A stretch of 64,000 nucleotides of DNA, taken from assembly GCF_030695525.1 (NCBI RefSeq), contig NZ_JAUYSS010000046.1, positions 38,295 to 102,294 on the forward strand, in the 5' to 3' direction. The DNA comes from Daejeonella sp. (GTDB taxonomy: Bacteria; Bacteroidota; Bacteroidia; Sphingobacteriales; Sphingobacteriaceae). Made by a program: the position numbers and the translations under genes. Positions within the stretch are counted from its first letter, which is position 1. Each line of letters starts with the position of its first letter. Shown piece by piece: positions 44,276 through 52,246 of this stretch. The notes under the pieces were generated by a model. That model worked only from the letters and a program-made list of their open reading frames with translations, was not told where the DNA came from and ran no database searches.

Positions 44276-45133
44276 ATGAAATTAATCAGATGGGGGAAAC
44301 CCGGACAGGAAAAAACAGGAGTAATTATCAATGATGTAAAATACGATACATCTGCTTTTGGTGAAGATTACAATGAGGCATTCTTTGAAAACGACGGACT
44401 GAATCGTTTGTCTGCATTTTTGAAAACAAATGAGGGTAAATTGAAAGTAATTGCTGATTCAGAGCGTCTGGGTTCTCCGGTTGCCCGTCCTTCCAAGATC
44501 CTTTGTATCGGGTTAAATTATGTGAAGCATGCAGAAGAGTCGGGAATGGCTATTCCGGCAGAACCAATTCTTTTTATGAAATCAACAACCTCCTTAGTAG
44601 GCCCATATGACGATATTACTATTCCCAGGAATTCGGTAAAATCAGACTGGGAAGTAGAACTGGCCTTTGTAATCGGTAAAAAAGCAAGCTATGTTACAGA
44701 GGCGGAAGCAATGGATTACGTAGCCGGATATTGCCTCCATAATGATGTTTCTGAGCGTGAATGGCAGTTGGAGCGAGGCGGTACCTGGGATAAAGGTAAA
44801 GGCTGCGATACCTTTGCACCGGTTGGCCCATTTTTGGCGACAAAAGATGAGATCGCTGATCCGCATAAATTAAGATTGTGGTTAAAACTGAATGGTAAGA
44901 TCATGCAGGATAGCAATACCGACGATCTGATCTTCAATATTCCTTTTCTGGTATCTTATCTGAGTAATTTCATGACCCTTCTTCCGGGCGATATCGTTTC
45001 AACAGGAACACCTGCAGGGGTGGGATTAGGATTTAAACCACCAATATTCCTGAAAGATGGTGATGTGATTGAGCTGGGTATCGACGGACTAGGTGAATCC
45101 AGACAAGTTGCCAAAGCCTATGCTAAAGCTTGA
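44276..45133 (+). CDS. fumarylacetoacetate hydrolase family, probable 2,4-diketo-3-deoxy-L-fuconate hydrolase
   Basis: A 285-residue FAH-domain hydrolase. The metal and catalytic motifs are IGLNYVKHAEESGM, then EPILFMKSTTSLVGP, the acidic residues of DWEVELAFVIGK, and GDIVSTGTPAGVGLGF. The product of the preceding SDR would be cleaved to pyruvate and L-lactate. The next gene starts inside its last codons (14-base overlap). A 101-base gap with no clear promoter separates it from the SDR gene. Confidence 0.88.
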   Translation: MKLIRWGKPGQEKTGVIINDVKYDTSAFGEDYNEAFFENDGLNRLSAFLKTNEGKLKVIADSERLGSPVARPSKILCIGLNYVKHAEESGMAIPAEPILFMKSTTSLVGPYDDITIPRNSVKSDWEVELAFVIGKKASYVTEAEAMDYVAGYCLHNDVSEREWQLERGGTWDKGKGCDTFAPVGPFLATKDEIADPHKLRLWLKLNGKIMQDSNTDDLIFNIPFLVSYLSNFMTLLPGDIVSTGTPAGVGLGFKPPIFLKDGDVIELGIDGLGESRQVAKAYAKA

Positions 45134-45947
45134 TTCCCATCAGCATTTTTGGAAATTTAATTCAATAAGAGATAATTGGATCACAGAGGAAATGGAGGTC
45201 ATACGTCATGACTTCCTTCCTCCTGATCTTAAACCACTGCTTTATGCCAATGGGATAGAGGGCTGCATCGCGGTGCAGGCCGATCAGTCGGAAAGCGAAA
45301 CAGATTTTCTCCTCGCTCAGGCTAAAGAGCATAATTTCATTAAAGGAGTAGTAGGTTGGGTGGATCTTTGCTCCCCCAACATTCATGAACGGCTCGAACA
45401 TTATTCTCAATTCTCAACGTTAAAAGGATTCAGACATATTCTGCAGTCCGAGCCTGTTGAATTTATACTCAAACCAGAATTTCAAAGAGGAATATCGGCT
45501 TTACATGTTTTCGGCTTTACCTATGATATTCTCATCTACCCTCAGCACCTGCCTGTCATCCCGGACTTGCTCAGGAGCCATGGCAATCAAGCCTTCATCA
45601 TCGATCACCTCGCAAAACCGGATATCAAAAATGGTCTTCTTGGCAATTGGGAAACCGAAATGAAACATATTGCTTCATTCGAAAATGTTTACTGCAAGCT
45701 TTCGGGCATGGTAACCGAAGCCGATCTGAGAAACTGGAAGAAGGAAGATATATTTCCTTACATGGATAAAGTTTTCGATTTTTTTGGAGCAGAACGACTG
45801 ATGTTTGGCAGCGATTGGCCGGTATGCAAACTGGCAGGGGAGTATGATGAGGTTTGTGGATTGCTGGAGGAATATCTGAGTAAATTAAGTATCAGGGAAC
45901 AGGAATTGGTTTGGGCGAAGAATGCGGAACAATTCTATAAACTTTAG
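45120..45947 (+). CDS. L-fuconolactonase-like amidohydrolase
   Basis: A 275-residue amidohydrolase_2 (TIM-barrel) enzyme. The chosen start at 45120 gives MLKLDSHQHFW, with the HxH metal site in the first strand as usual; the earlier ATG at 45093 extends into the upstream gene by nine codons. DHLAKPDIK and FGSDWPVC complete the active site. It hydrolyses L-fucono-lactone to L-fuconate. It is coupled to the FAH gene by overlap. Confidence 0.87.
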   Translation: MLKLDSHQHFWKFNSIRDNWITEEMEVIRHDFLPPDLKPLLYANGIEGCIAVQADQSESETDFLLAQAKEHNFIKGVVGWVDLCSPNIHERLEHYSQFSTLKGFRHILQSEPVEFILKPEFQRGISALHVFGFTYDILIYPQHLPVIPDLLRSHGNQAFIIDHLAKPDIKNGLLGNWETEMKHIASFENVYCKLSGMVTEADLRNWKKEDIFPYMDKVFDFFGAERLMFGSDWPVCKLAGEYDEVCGLLEEYLSKLSIREQELVWAKNAEQFYKL

Positions 45948-45990
45948 TACATTTCGTCTGTCAATGGTAGCACAGTACTTTGTTATTGCT

Positions 45991-46062
45991 CCTCTGGTCG
46001 GTGTTTTCACCGACCAGGAGATATGAGTGTACTTATGGTACGGTGATAACACCGACTAGAGG
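45991..46062. repeat. REP-like double palindrome
   Basis: CCTCTGGTCGGTGTTTTCAC at 45991 onward and its inverted copy ending at 46062 match at 20 of 22 positions. The left copy also forms its own hairpin (CTGGTCGGTG with CACCGACCAG). Paired inverted units with GGTCGGTG cores are typical of REP/BIME elements. It lies between the last two genes of the fucose operon. Confidence 0.7.
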
Positions 46063-46089
46063 GGATTCTGCTTAATAAAAAGCAAACAA

Positions 46090-46875
46090 ATGGATTTAAA
46101 ATTAAAGGATAAGGTAATTCTGGTCAGTGGAGGTGCTAAGGGCATCGGTAAGGCAATTGTTAAAGTTTTGGCTTCTGAAGGTGCCATTCCAGTGATCATT
46201 GGAAGAAATGAGACTGATAATCTGAAGGTACTTGCTGAACTCGAATCTTTAGGGTCAGAGGCTTTTCAGATTAGGGCAGAGTTAACCAGGCCCGAAGAAT
46301 GTGAGAAGGTGATTAAATTGACACTGGAAAAATTCGGAAGGATTGATTCATTAGTAAATAATGCCGGGGTAAATGATAGTGTTGGTTTAGAGAACGGTTC
46401 TTACGAAGGTTTTGTAGCCAGTCTGCATAAGAATATGATTCATTATTATTTACTTGCACTTCATGCCTTGCCTGCACTTAAAAAATCAAAAAATGCTGCG
46501 ATCGTAAATATCAGTTCGAAAACAGCCGAAACGGGGCAGGGAGGTACCTCGGCCTATGCCGCAGCAAATGGCGCGCGCAATGCCTTAACCCGCGAATGGG
46601 CAGTTGAATTATTGCCCTATGGTATTCGGGTCAATGCCGTAATTGTTGCAGAATGCTGGACTCCCCTGTACGAAAGCTGGATCAAAACCCTTCAAAACCC
46701 TGAAGAAAAGTTGAAAAACATTGTTAGTAAAATTCCCCTCGGGAACCGCATGACCACAGCGAAGGAAATCGCAGATACCGTTGCCTTTTTACTGTCTGAG
46801 CGATCTTCACATACTACCGGACAATTGATCCATGTGGATGGAGGTTACGTCCATCTTGACCGGGCGATTCAGTAG
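46090..46875 (+). CDS. SDR oxidoreductase, probable L-fucose dehydrogenase
   Basis: A 261-residue SDR. NAD motif SGGAKGIGKA, NNAGVND, catalytic Ser in NISSKTAE. The active-site motif reads SAYAAANGA: the tyrosine is kept but the lysine of YxxxK is replaced by Asn. The flanking segment GARNALTREWAVELLPYGIR is as I remember it from L-fucose dehydrogenase-annotated proteins in Bacteroidota, so the change may be a family trait. It would oxidise L-fucose to the lactone, the first step of the pathway. A REP-like element lies just upstream of it. Confidence 0.82.
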   Translation: MDLKLKDKVILVSGGAKGIGKAIVKVLASEGAIPVIIGRNETDNLKVLAELESLGSEAFQIRAELTRPEECEKVIKLTLEKFGRIDSLVNNAGVNDSVGLENGSYEGFVASLHKNMIHYYLLALHALPALKKSKNAAIVNISSKTAETGQGGTSAYAAANGARNALTREWAVELLPYGIRVNAVIVAECWTPLYESWIKTLQNPEEKLKNIVSKIPLGNRMTTAKEIADTVAFLLSERSSHTTGQLIHVDGGYVHLDRAIQ

Positions 46876-47379
46876 AGCTTAAAGCGGAAAGCTTAAAGTT
46901 GAATGCTGGAAAGGAAAAGGGTCAATTATGACCGTCAAATACCCATTTTACCGGGGGGGGTAAAATTTATTCTCTCAGTCCTTCTCCCGATCAGAGAGTG
47001 AATATTTCAGAAGCCAGTAATACATTAGAACAACATTCTACCTAAATATAGCAGCTCTCATAAAGTACGGCATCGGATTTGTATATAGTTATGAGTTATT
47101 CCACCTTGAATCATTAACAGCTAACTTTGAATGTGTGAAATGAGTTCAAATGGTCATGTGTGTATAATCCTTGATCTATTTTAAGCAATTATACAGGGAG
47201 TGTAGTAAACACGTTGTATACAGTGTTTCAGAGAATGAATATTTTTAAATTTTAATAAAATTGTCGTAATACTGCTGGAATTGACCGGTTTTGGTGTCTT
47301 TATAGCAGGAAGAAAATTTCATACACCAAGCCGCAGAAACCTTTACATTTTAATTTAATGTAATGAAAAAATTAATCTA
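46876..47379. other. 504-base gap without a gene
   Basis: I see no convincing ORF or RNA. Near 46945-46966 a TTTTACC/GGTAAAA stem encloses a run of G. The last 20 bases carry the palindrome TTACATT-TTAATTT-AATGTAA (47343-47363), a possible operator 16 bases before the kinase start codon. Confidence 0.5.
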
Positions 47380-48576
47380 ATGGAAAACAAACAGGACAAT
47401 CAGATAATTCTTAAAAATAGATATGTACCAACTACTGAGTTTTATAGCCAAATTATTGACAGCTTACAGGATTATTCAATTTTTACATTAGATAAAGAAT
47501 ACAAAATAAATAGTTGGAGTTCTGGCTCAACAAAAATATTTGGTTACGAAGCGGATGAAGCTATCGGAAAACCCTTCGATTTAATATTTACGGATGAAGA
47601 TTTAAAAAATGGTATTCAGAAAAAAGAAATTGATACTGCATTAAAGGAAGGCAGGGCAACAGATAATAGATGGCACATTACCAAAGACAAAAGTCTCTTT
47701 TTTGCTTATGGACTGGTTTTTCCACTGATGGGTACTGAAGGAGAATTGTTGGGCTATGTTAAGATTTTACGGGATTTGACAGAAAGGAAGAAATCGGAAG
47801 ATGCCATTAAAAATTATATCAGGGAATTGGAAGAACTTAATACTCATAAAGAGAGTGTTTTAGCAATACTTTCGCACGATTTGAGAAGCCCCCTTTCATC
47901 TATTGTCGGTACTCTAGCCTATTTAAAAGAAGATTTTCAAAAAATGAAAGGCGAAGATGTTCAGGAAATGCTTGACCTGCTTTTTCAATCGTCAAAGGAT
48001 GGCTTAGAAATGTTAGACTATTTGGTAGAATGGGCAAGAATCAAATACGCATCTGAGGCATATACTCCAACAAAAATTAAATTAACCCAATACATTGATA
48101 AAGTCTTTGAAACTTTATCCGACACAGCTTCCATAAACGCTATAAATCTTCATCACGAAATTGAGCCCGATACTGCAGTATTTGCAGATGGTAAAATGTT
48201 GATTTCCATTATTCAAAATATCGTTTCCAATGCGATAAAACATTCTAATAGAGGAGATACAGTTACTATTTCAGCGCATGCTAAGGATGATAAAATTATT
48301 GTCCAGGTTAAAGACACAGGAACTGGAATGTCAGAAGAAATAATGAAAAAACTTTTTACTCCGCAAATGAAAGTTCTTTCTGAAGCAAGGAAATTAAATA
48401 AGGGTGCTGGAATTGGATTGTTACTTGTAAAAGGATTTTTAGAAAAAAATGGAGGTGAAATTTGGGTTGAAAGTGTTGAAGGTGAAGGATCCTCATTTTA
48501 TTTTACCCTGCCTATTGAGAAACCATTGCATAAAACAGACAGTTCAGACGAAATTATGTTTGATGAAAGTGCATAA
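47380..48576 (+). CDS. PAS-domain sensor histidine kinase
   Basis: A 398-residue soluble kinase. A PAS domain spans about residues 20-135 (SGSTKIFGYEADEAIGKPF, ending KILRDLTERKK), without the FixL heme motif. It is followed by HisKA with the phospho-acceptor in ILSHDLRSPLSSI near residue 167, then N (NIVSNAIKHS), G1 (DTGTGMS) and G2 (GAGIGLLL) boxes. No response regulator lies nearby, so it is an orphan kinase. Its codon use is more AT-rich than the genes before it. A palindrome at 47343-47363 sits immediately upstream. Confidence 0.85.
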   Translation: MENKQDNQIILKNRYVPTTEFYSQIIDSLQDYSIFTLDKEYKINSWSSGSTKIFGYEADEAIGKPFDLIFTDEDLKNGIQKKEIDTALKEGRATDNRWHITKDKSLFFAYGLVFPLMGTEGELLGYVKILRDLTERKKSEDAIKNYIRELEELNTHKESVLAILSHDLRSPLSSIVGTLAYLKEDFQKMKGEDVQEMLDLLFQSSKDGLEMLDYLVEWARIKYASEAYTPTKIKLTQYIDKVFETLSDTASINAINLHHEIEPDTAVFADGKMLISIIQNIVSNAIKHSNRGDTVTISAHAKDDKIIVQVKDTGTGMSEEIMKKLFTPQMKVLSEARKLNKGAGIGLLLVKGFLEKNGGEIWVESVEGEGSSFYFTLPIEKPLHKTDSSDEIMFDESA

Positions 48577-48607
48577 GGTGCTGCTTGCTCCATTTATATC
48601 TAGAAAA

Positions 48608-49006
48608 ATGAAAACAATCAAAAATTTAGTAATAATCGGATTTATAGCTCTGATATCTTCCTGTGCCAGTACAGCAATGTTTCCTGTATCAGTTACAGTA
48701 CCAGCAGCAGTAATCAAAGCAACAAAAAAGCAAGATCCAAATAATAATTATGTCATTGAATTGATAGCTGAAAATTTAGCGGAAGCAAGCAGGTTAGATC
48801 CTCCTATGAATAATTATAGCGTCTGGATTGTCACATCTAATGGTGATACAAAAAATGTTGGGCAATTATCCAATAAAAATGCAAGAAAAACTGTTTTGAG
48901 AACTTTAACACCATTTAACGTTAAGGAGATTTTTATTACAGCAGAAAAGCAAGGAAATTTGACTGCCCCAGAAGGTGTTGAGATCTCCCGTGCTAAATTT
49001 AAATAA
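48608..49006 (+). CDS. hypothetical lipoprotein
   Basis: A 132-residue protein. The lipobox LISSC is at the end of a short hydrophobic signal (MKTIKNLVIIGFIALISSC). The mature part is beta-rich (VIELIAENLAEASRL, NYSVWIVTSNGDTKNVG) and ends with a lysine-rich tail. The start at 48608 is chosen; a longer in-frame ORF from 48449 overlaps the kinase gene and lacks the signal. I do not recognise the family. It follows the kinase by 31 bases and may share its transcript. Confidence 0.7.
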   Translation: MKTIKNLVIIGFIALISSCASTAMFPVSVTVPAAVIKATKKQDPNNNYVIELIAENLAEASRLDPPMNNYSVWIVTSNGDTKNVGQLSNKNARKTVLRTLTPFNVKEIFITAEKQGNLTAPEGVEISRAKFK

Positions 49007-49354
49007 AATGCTACAGCAGGAATTCTGGAATAATTTTTTATTTCTTCTCCATTTTTGAATTAATTTTCTGCTTGCCGGCTAAATTGTGAAAACATTCCCA
49101 CTGAACCCGATAATGTGTCAAAACCTTCGGATAATATTCCCTTTCCACGTATTTCATATTTGATAGCTTCCAGTAAATTCCCTGTTCGGCCAAATAAGGT
49201 TTGTCCCATGAATCTATCATAATAAATAAAAAAGCCCAATCCGTCATCTTGCTGTGGTGTAAAGCCAGAGATCCAGCTATTTTTTTGCAAAAGCTTGCAA
49301 ATATCTATTTTATAATTTACTTTGCAATTCAAAGTACTTTTAAATAAATAGAAA
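49007..49354. other. 348-base gap without a certain gene
   Basis: Overlapping open frames exist on the minus strand (49038-49247 and 49060-49587) but they disagree with each other and have no recognisable family; one has a plausible composition near its C-terminus (GFFIYYDRFMGQTLFG). I see no RNA or repeat here. The stretch could hold a decayed gene. Confidence 0.35.
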
Positions 49355-49639
49355 ATGAAAAACAGAAGATTAATTATCATTTTATCAATAGCAGGAATAC
49401 TTCTGCTCATTCCTCTGATTGCAATGCAGTTCACGAATGAAGTCGACTGGAACATCTTTGACTTTTTAATTATGGGCGTCCTATTGTCGGGCACAGGCTT
49501 GTTGTGTGAACTCGTAATGAGAAAAGTAAAGGGCAGGCTTAATAGAATTATTATCTGTGGAGCTGTATTATTCGTATTCTTTCTCATCTGGGCTGAACTT
49601 GCAGTTGGAGTATTTGGTTCGCCATTTGCGGGTTCTTAA
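49355..49639 (+). CDS. small integral membrane protein
   Basis: A 94-residue protein with three hydrophobic helices (residues 5-25, 35-52 and 65-88) separated by short charged loops. It has an acidic NEVDWNIFDF segment between helices 1 and 2. Similar small proteins are common in Bacteroidota without known function. Its start codon follows an AT-rich leader. Confidence 0.65.
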   Translation: MKNRRLIIILSIAGILLLIPLIAMQFTNEVDWNIFDFLIMGVLLSGTGLLCELVMRKVKGRLNRIIICGAVLFVFFLIWAELAVGVFGSPFAGS

Positions 49640-49650
49640 GACAGTAATGT

Positions 49651-49663
49651 AATGATAATCATT
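49651..49663. promoter_or_regulatory. possible Fur-like box
   Basis: AATGATAATCATT is a perfect 13-base palindrome and matches the core of the Fur consensus. It lies 12 bases after the small membrane gene and 246 bases before the next gene, so a role is uncertain. Confidence 0.25.
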
Positions 49664-49908
49664 CCTGTGAACATGAGAATCTTGCAACTCTTTTCAGAAA
49701 TTCTATAATATTTACCTCAATATAGAACTGCACTTTTGTAGAACATAAAACAAAGGTTTTGCAGGAAACAAGATCTGTTTTTAAAAATGATGTCTGCTTG
49801 CCGGGTGTAAATATTTTTTGCGGACACAAGGTCATTGTTTTCTAATCTGTAGGACAATCAAAGCTGAAATTTCATACAACCTGTAAAAACTATTAAACAA
49901 ACAAAACA

Positions 49909-50361
49909 ATGGAAAATTCAAAGACAATTGATGTGCTAAATACGCTCATCACTATCAATAACGATAGAATTGAAGGTTATGAAACAGCATCAAATGAAAC
50001 CGAAGAGCAGGACTTAAAAATCCTGTTTGCACAACTAAGTTCAACCAGCCAAAAATGCAAGCAAGAATTAAGCATTGAAGTGAGCAAGTTAAACGGTACA
50101 CCGGCCGAAGGCACCATGGTCTCAGGTAAGTTCTTTCGAGTATGGATGGATGTAAAAGCAGCACTCACTGGTAAAGACCGCAAAGCTATTCTCAACTCAT
50201 GTGAATATGGTGAGGATGTTGCGAAAGGCACATATGAACATGCATTAAAAAATGATACAGAACATTTAAGTACCGAACTTCAAACTATGATTAAGGCACA
50301 ACACACATTACTTGTTGCTGATCATGACAAAGTGAAAGCTTTAAGAGATGCTATAGTGTAA
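49909..50361 (+). CDS. PA2169 family four-helix-bundle (DUF2383) protein
   Basis: A 150-residue ferritin-like four-helix-bundle protein of the PA2169/DUF2383 type. The pattern VLNTLITINNDRIEGYETA in helix 1 and SCEYGEDVAKGTYEHAL in helix 3 carry the Glu/His residues typical of the family. Some members are associated with stress and metal or phosphate conditions; no enzymatic activity is established. The leader of about 270 bases is AT-rich. Confidence 0.8.
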   Translation: MENSKTIDVLNTLITINNDRIEGYETASNETEEQDLKILFAQLSSTSQKCKQELSIEVSKLNGTPAEGTMVSGKFFRVWMDVKAALTGKDRKAILNSCEYGEDVAKGTYEHALKNDTEHLSTELQTMIKAQHTLLVADHDKVKALRDAIV

Positions 50362-50491
50362 TTCTAAAAGAGTGATTTTTCACAAATGCTTATTCCTAAA
50401 ATTCAAGCACTAATTGAAAGTTCAGATAAACTGAATTAAATTTAGTGCTTGATGTTTTTAAAAAGTATGACATTGATACTATAAAAAAAAA

Positions 50492-50734
50492 ATGGCAAAA
50501 AGAAAAAATAGCCAGGGGCTGAATAAAGCCGGCACTATGTTAGAACAAAAAACCTTTCAGGACTTCAATAATCGCAAACCTTCTTTGAGCGATCCAAACG
50601 AAAGAAAAAGTAAGTTAAACCCTGAAGATTTAGAACAGCCAGAACAGGCTGGAATTCCGGTGTCGGATGAAAAGCCTGAAGTACTGAAAACAGTGCCAGG
50701 CGCCCCACGAGCAAGTACAAAGGACGATGAATAG
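50492..50734 (+). CDS. small hydrophilic, probably disordered protein
   Basis: An 80-residue polar protein without hydrophobic core, rich in Lys, Glu, Pro and Asn (KLNPEDLEQPEQAG). It starts after an A-rich leader and is in the AT-rich stress-like block. It may be a small stress or desiccation-type protein; no family is recognised. The ORF could also be spurious, although its composition is protein-like. Confidence 0.5.
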   Translation: MAKRKNSQGLNKAGTMLEQKTFQDFNNRKPSLSDPNERKSKLNPEDLEQPEQAGIPVSDEKPEVLKTVPGAPRASTKDDE

Positions 50735-50867
50735 AAATTTACGCTACTGTAAGGAATTTTGCGTGAATCTAAAGATTACAAATTAAATACCAATTTCATG
50801 TTTGTTTAAAGGCAGGCTATTTTAACGTTTTTTTCTTAAGTTTATAAATACATCTAATCATAAAGCT

Positions 50868-51086
50868 ATGAATAAAGTTATCGGGGCAGTATTAATTATT
50901 GCCAGTTTAGCAATTGCTTATATCGGAATTACTAAAATTTCGCAAAGCACAGAATCTGTTAGTTTTTTGGGTATAAAAATCGAAGCCTCAGATAATTCGG
51001 GCAAAACAGAGGGCTTCCTCTTTCTGGGACTTGCGGTTGCACTTTTTGCCGGGGGAATTTATACCCTGAACAGAACAAAAAGCTAA
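50868..51086 (+). CDS. small two-helix membrane protein (DUF3185-like)
   Basis: A 72-residue protein with helices at residues 3-21 (VIGAVLIIASLAIAYIGI) and 48-66 (GFLFLGLAVALFAGGIY). It resembles DUF3185 in layout; I cannot verify this from sequence alone. It ends the AT-rich block, 80 bases before the convergent ApbE gene. Confidence 0.6.
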   Translation: MNKVIGAVLIIASLAIAYIGITKISQSTESVSFLGIKIEASDNSGKTEGFLFLGLAVALFAGGIYTLNRTKS

Positions 51087-51165
51087 TCTATTTTTGATTA
51101 GACACAAAGCTTTATGCTCAGCTTTTGCTATTGATGTAAGGGCAAAGAACTATTATGCCGGCATT

Positions 51166-52200
51166 TCATCTGAAAAATCCCGCACTGGACGTATCTTTAA
51201 TTGCGCCATGTTTATCCTGATAGATGAAATAAGCCTCCAGTCCTTTATGCTTTTTCAGAAAGGTAAAAGCATTTTTTAAATCCTTGCCGATCAAAACATT
51301 ATCATAGCCATCAGCGCTCATCGCGTTTCTGGTTCTGACAGTCACGCTGATCATTTCATTTTCAATCGGCCTGCCGGTTTTCGGATCCATCAGGTGGGAA
51401 AGCTTTTTTGATCCGTTCTGGATATATTTTCGGTAATTGCCGGAAGTAGTGATTGCACCGCCTTTTAATTCGATGATTTTCTGGATACCTGCTTCTTCAT
51501 CCTTATCCTCAGAAGGCTGTTCAATTCCGATCCGCATGATCTGATTTCCGGGCTGTTTACGTCCTTTGACTCTAATCTCTCCTCCAATTTCTATCAGGTA
51601 ATTTTGAACGCCCTGCGATTCGATATAATCCGCAATCACATCCACACTATAACCCTGGGCAATACCATTCACATCAATCTTCAAGCAGGGAGTATCTTTA
51701 ACCAATTGCCTGCCAATGATATGTAGCTTATCTGAACCTGAACATGCAATTGCCTTGCTGATTATTTCATCTGATGGCTGATTACTGTGCCGTTGCGCCC
51801 CGAAACCCCAGGCCTCTACGATGGGAAGAATGCTGATATCGAACACCCCATCACTTTCCTTCCAGATCTTTAAAGATCGCTTCACCACCTTATACAGATG
51901 CTCATCCATCTCTATTCCTTTTTCAGAACTATTGAACTGATTGATCAGGGAATAGGCCTTGTAGATTGAAAGGGAGCTGTCAAGTTCAGTAAATTTTTGT
52001 TCGATTGATTGTGAGCTGATAATTACATCCGCGGCATAATAGGTAATCTGATAACTGGTGCCCTGCGCGAACCCGGAAATTTGGAATTGGGAGTAAGATG
52101 GAAATCTTCTATTACCACAACTGAGTAGGATTAATAGGATTGGTAGGATTACAATATTTTTTATACTCAAAATCTTACCCTGCTTAAAAACCCTACACAT
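51166..52200 (-). CDS. apbE: ApbE family FAD:protein FMN transferase (lipoprotein)
   Basis: A 344-residue lipoprotein with a signal ending LLILLSCGN. The ApbE flavin-transfer domain has SLSIYKAYSLINQFN, FDISILPIVEAWGFG, KIDVNGIAQGYSVD and GGAITTSGNYRKYI. It attaches FMN to a threonine in partner flavoproteins, such as Na+-NQR or Rnf subunits or NosR. The N-terminus overlaps an octamer repeat tract, so the true start could be later than 52200. It follows the Gfo/Idh gene on the same strand with 33 bases between. Confidence 0.9.
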   Translation of the reverse strand: MCRVFKQGKILSIKNIVILPILLILLSCGNRRFPSYSQFQISGFAQGTSYQITYYAADVIISSQSIEQKFTELDSSLSIYKAYSLINQFNSSEKGIEMDEHLYKVVKRSLKIWKESDGVFDISILPIVEAWGFGAQRHSNQPSDEIISKAIACSGSDKLHIIGRQLVKDTPCLKIDVNGIAQGYSVDVIADYIESQGVQNYLIEIGGEIRVKGRKQPGNQIMRIGIEQPSEDKDEEAGIQKIIELKGGAITTSGNYRKYIQNGSKKLSHLMDPKTGRPIENEMISVTVRTRNAMSADGYDNVLIGKDLKNAFTFLKKHKGLEAYFIYQDKHGAIKDTSSAGFFR

Positions 52201-52246
52201 CCTAAAATCTTATAATCCTAAAATCCTCTAATCCTAATATCCTAAT
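52190..52246. repeat. degenerate octamer tandem repeat
   Basis: On the minus strand about six units of AGGATNTT/TAGGATTA type follow one another between the end of the Gfo/Idh gene and the start of apbE. Related ATCCTA units recur in the apbE signal-peptide codons (near 52122-52152). The tract includes the Gfo/Idh stop codon. Confidence 0.55.

Noticed and set aside
49038..49587. Minus-strand open frames between the lipoprotein and small membrane genes
   Set aside because: Two overlapping frames disagree, no family is visible, and one overlaps the plausible membrane protein gene on the plus strand.
49651..49663. Fur box as a firm regulatory site
   Set aside because: The 13-base palindrome matches the Fur core, but its distance from the next gene and the AT-rich context make chance likely; kept only as a weak feature.
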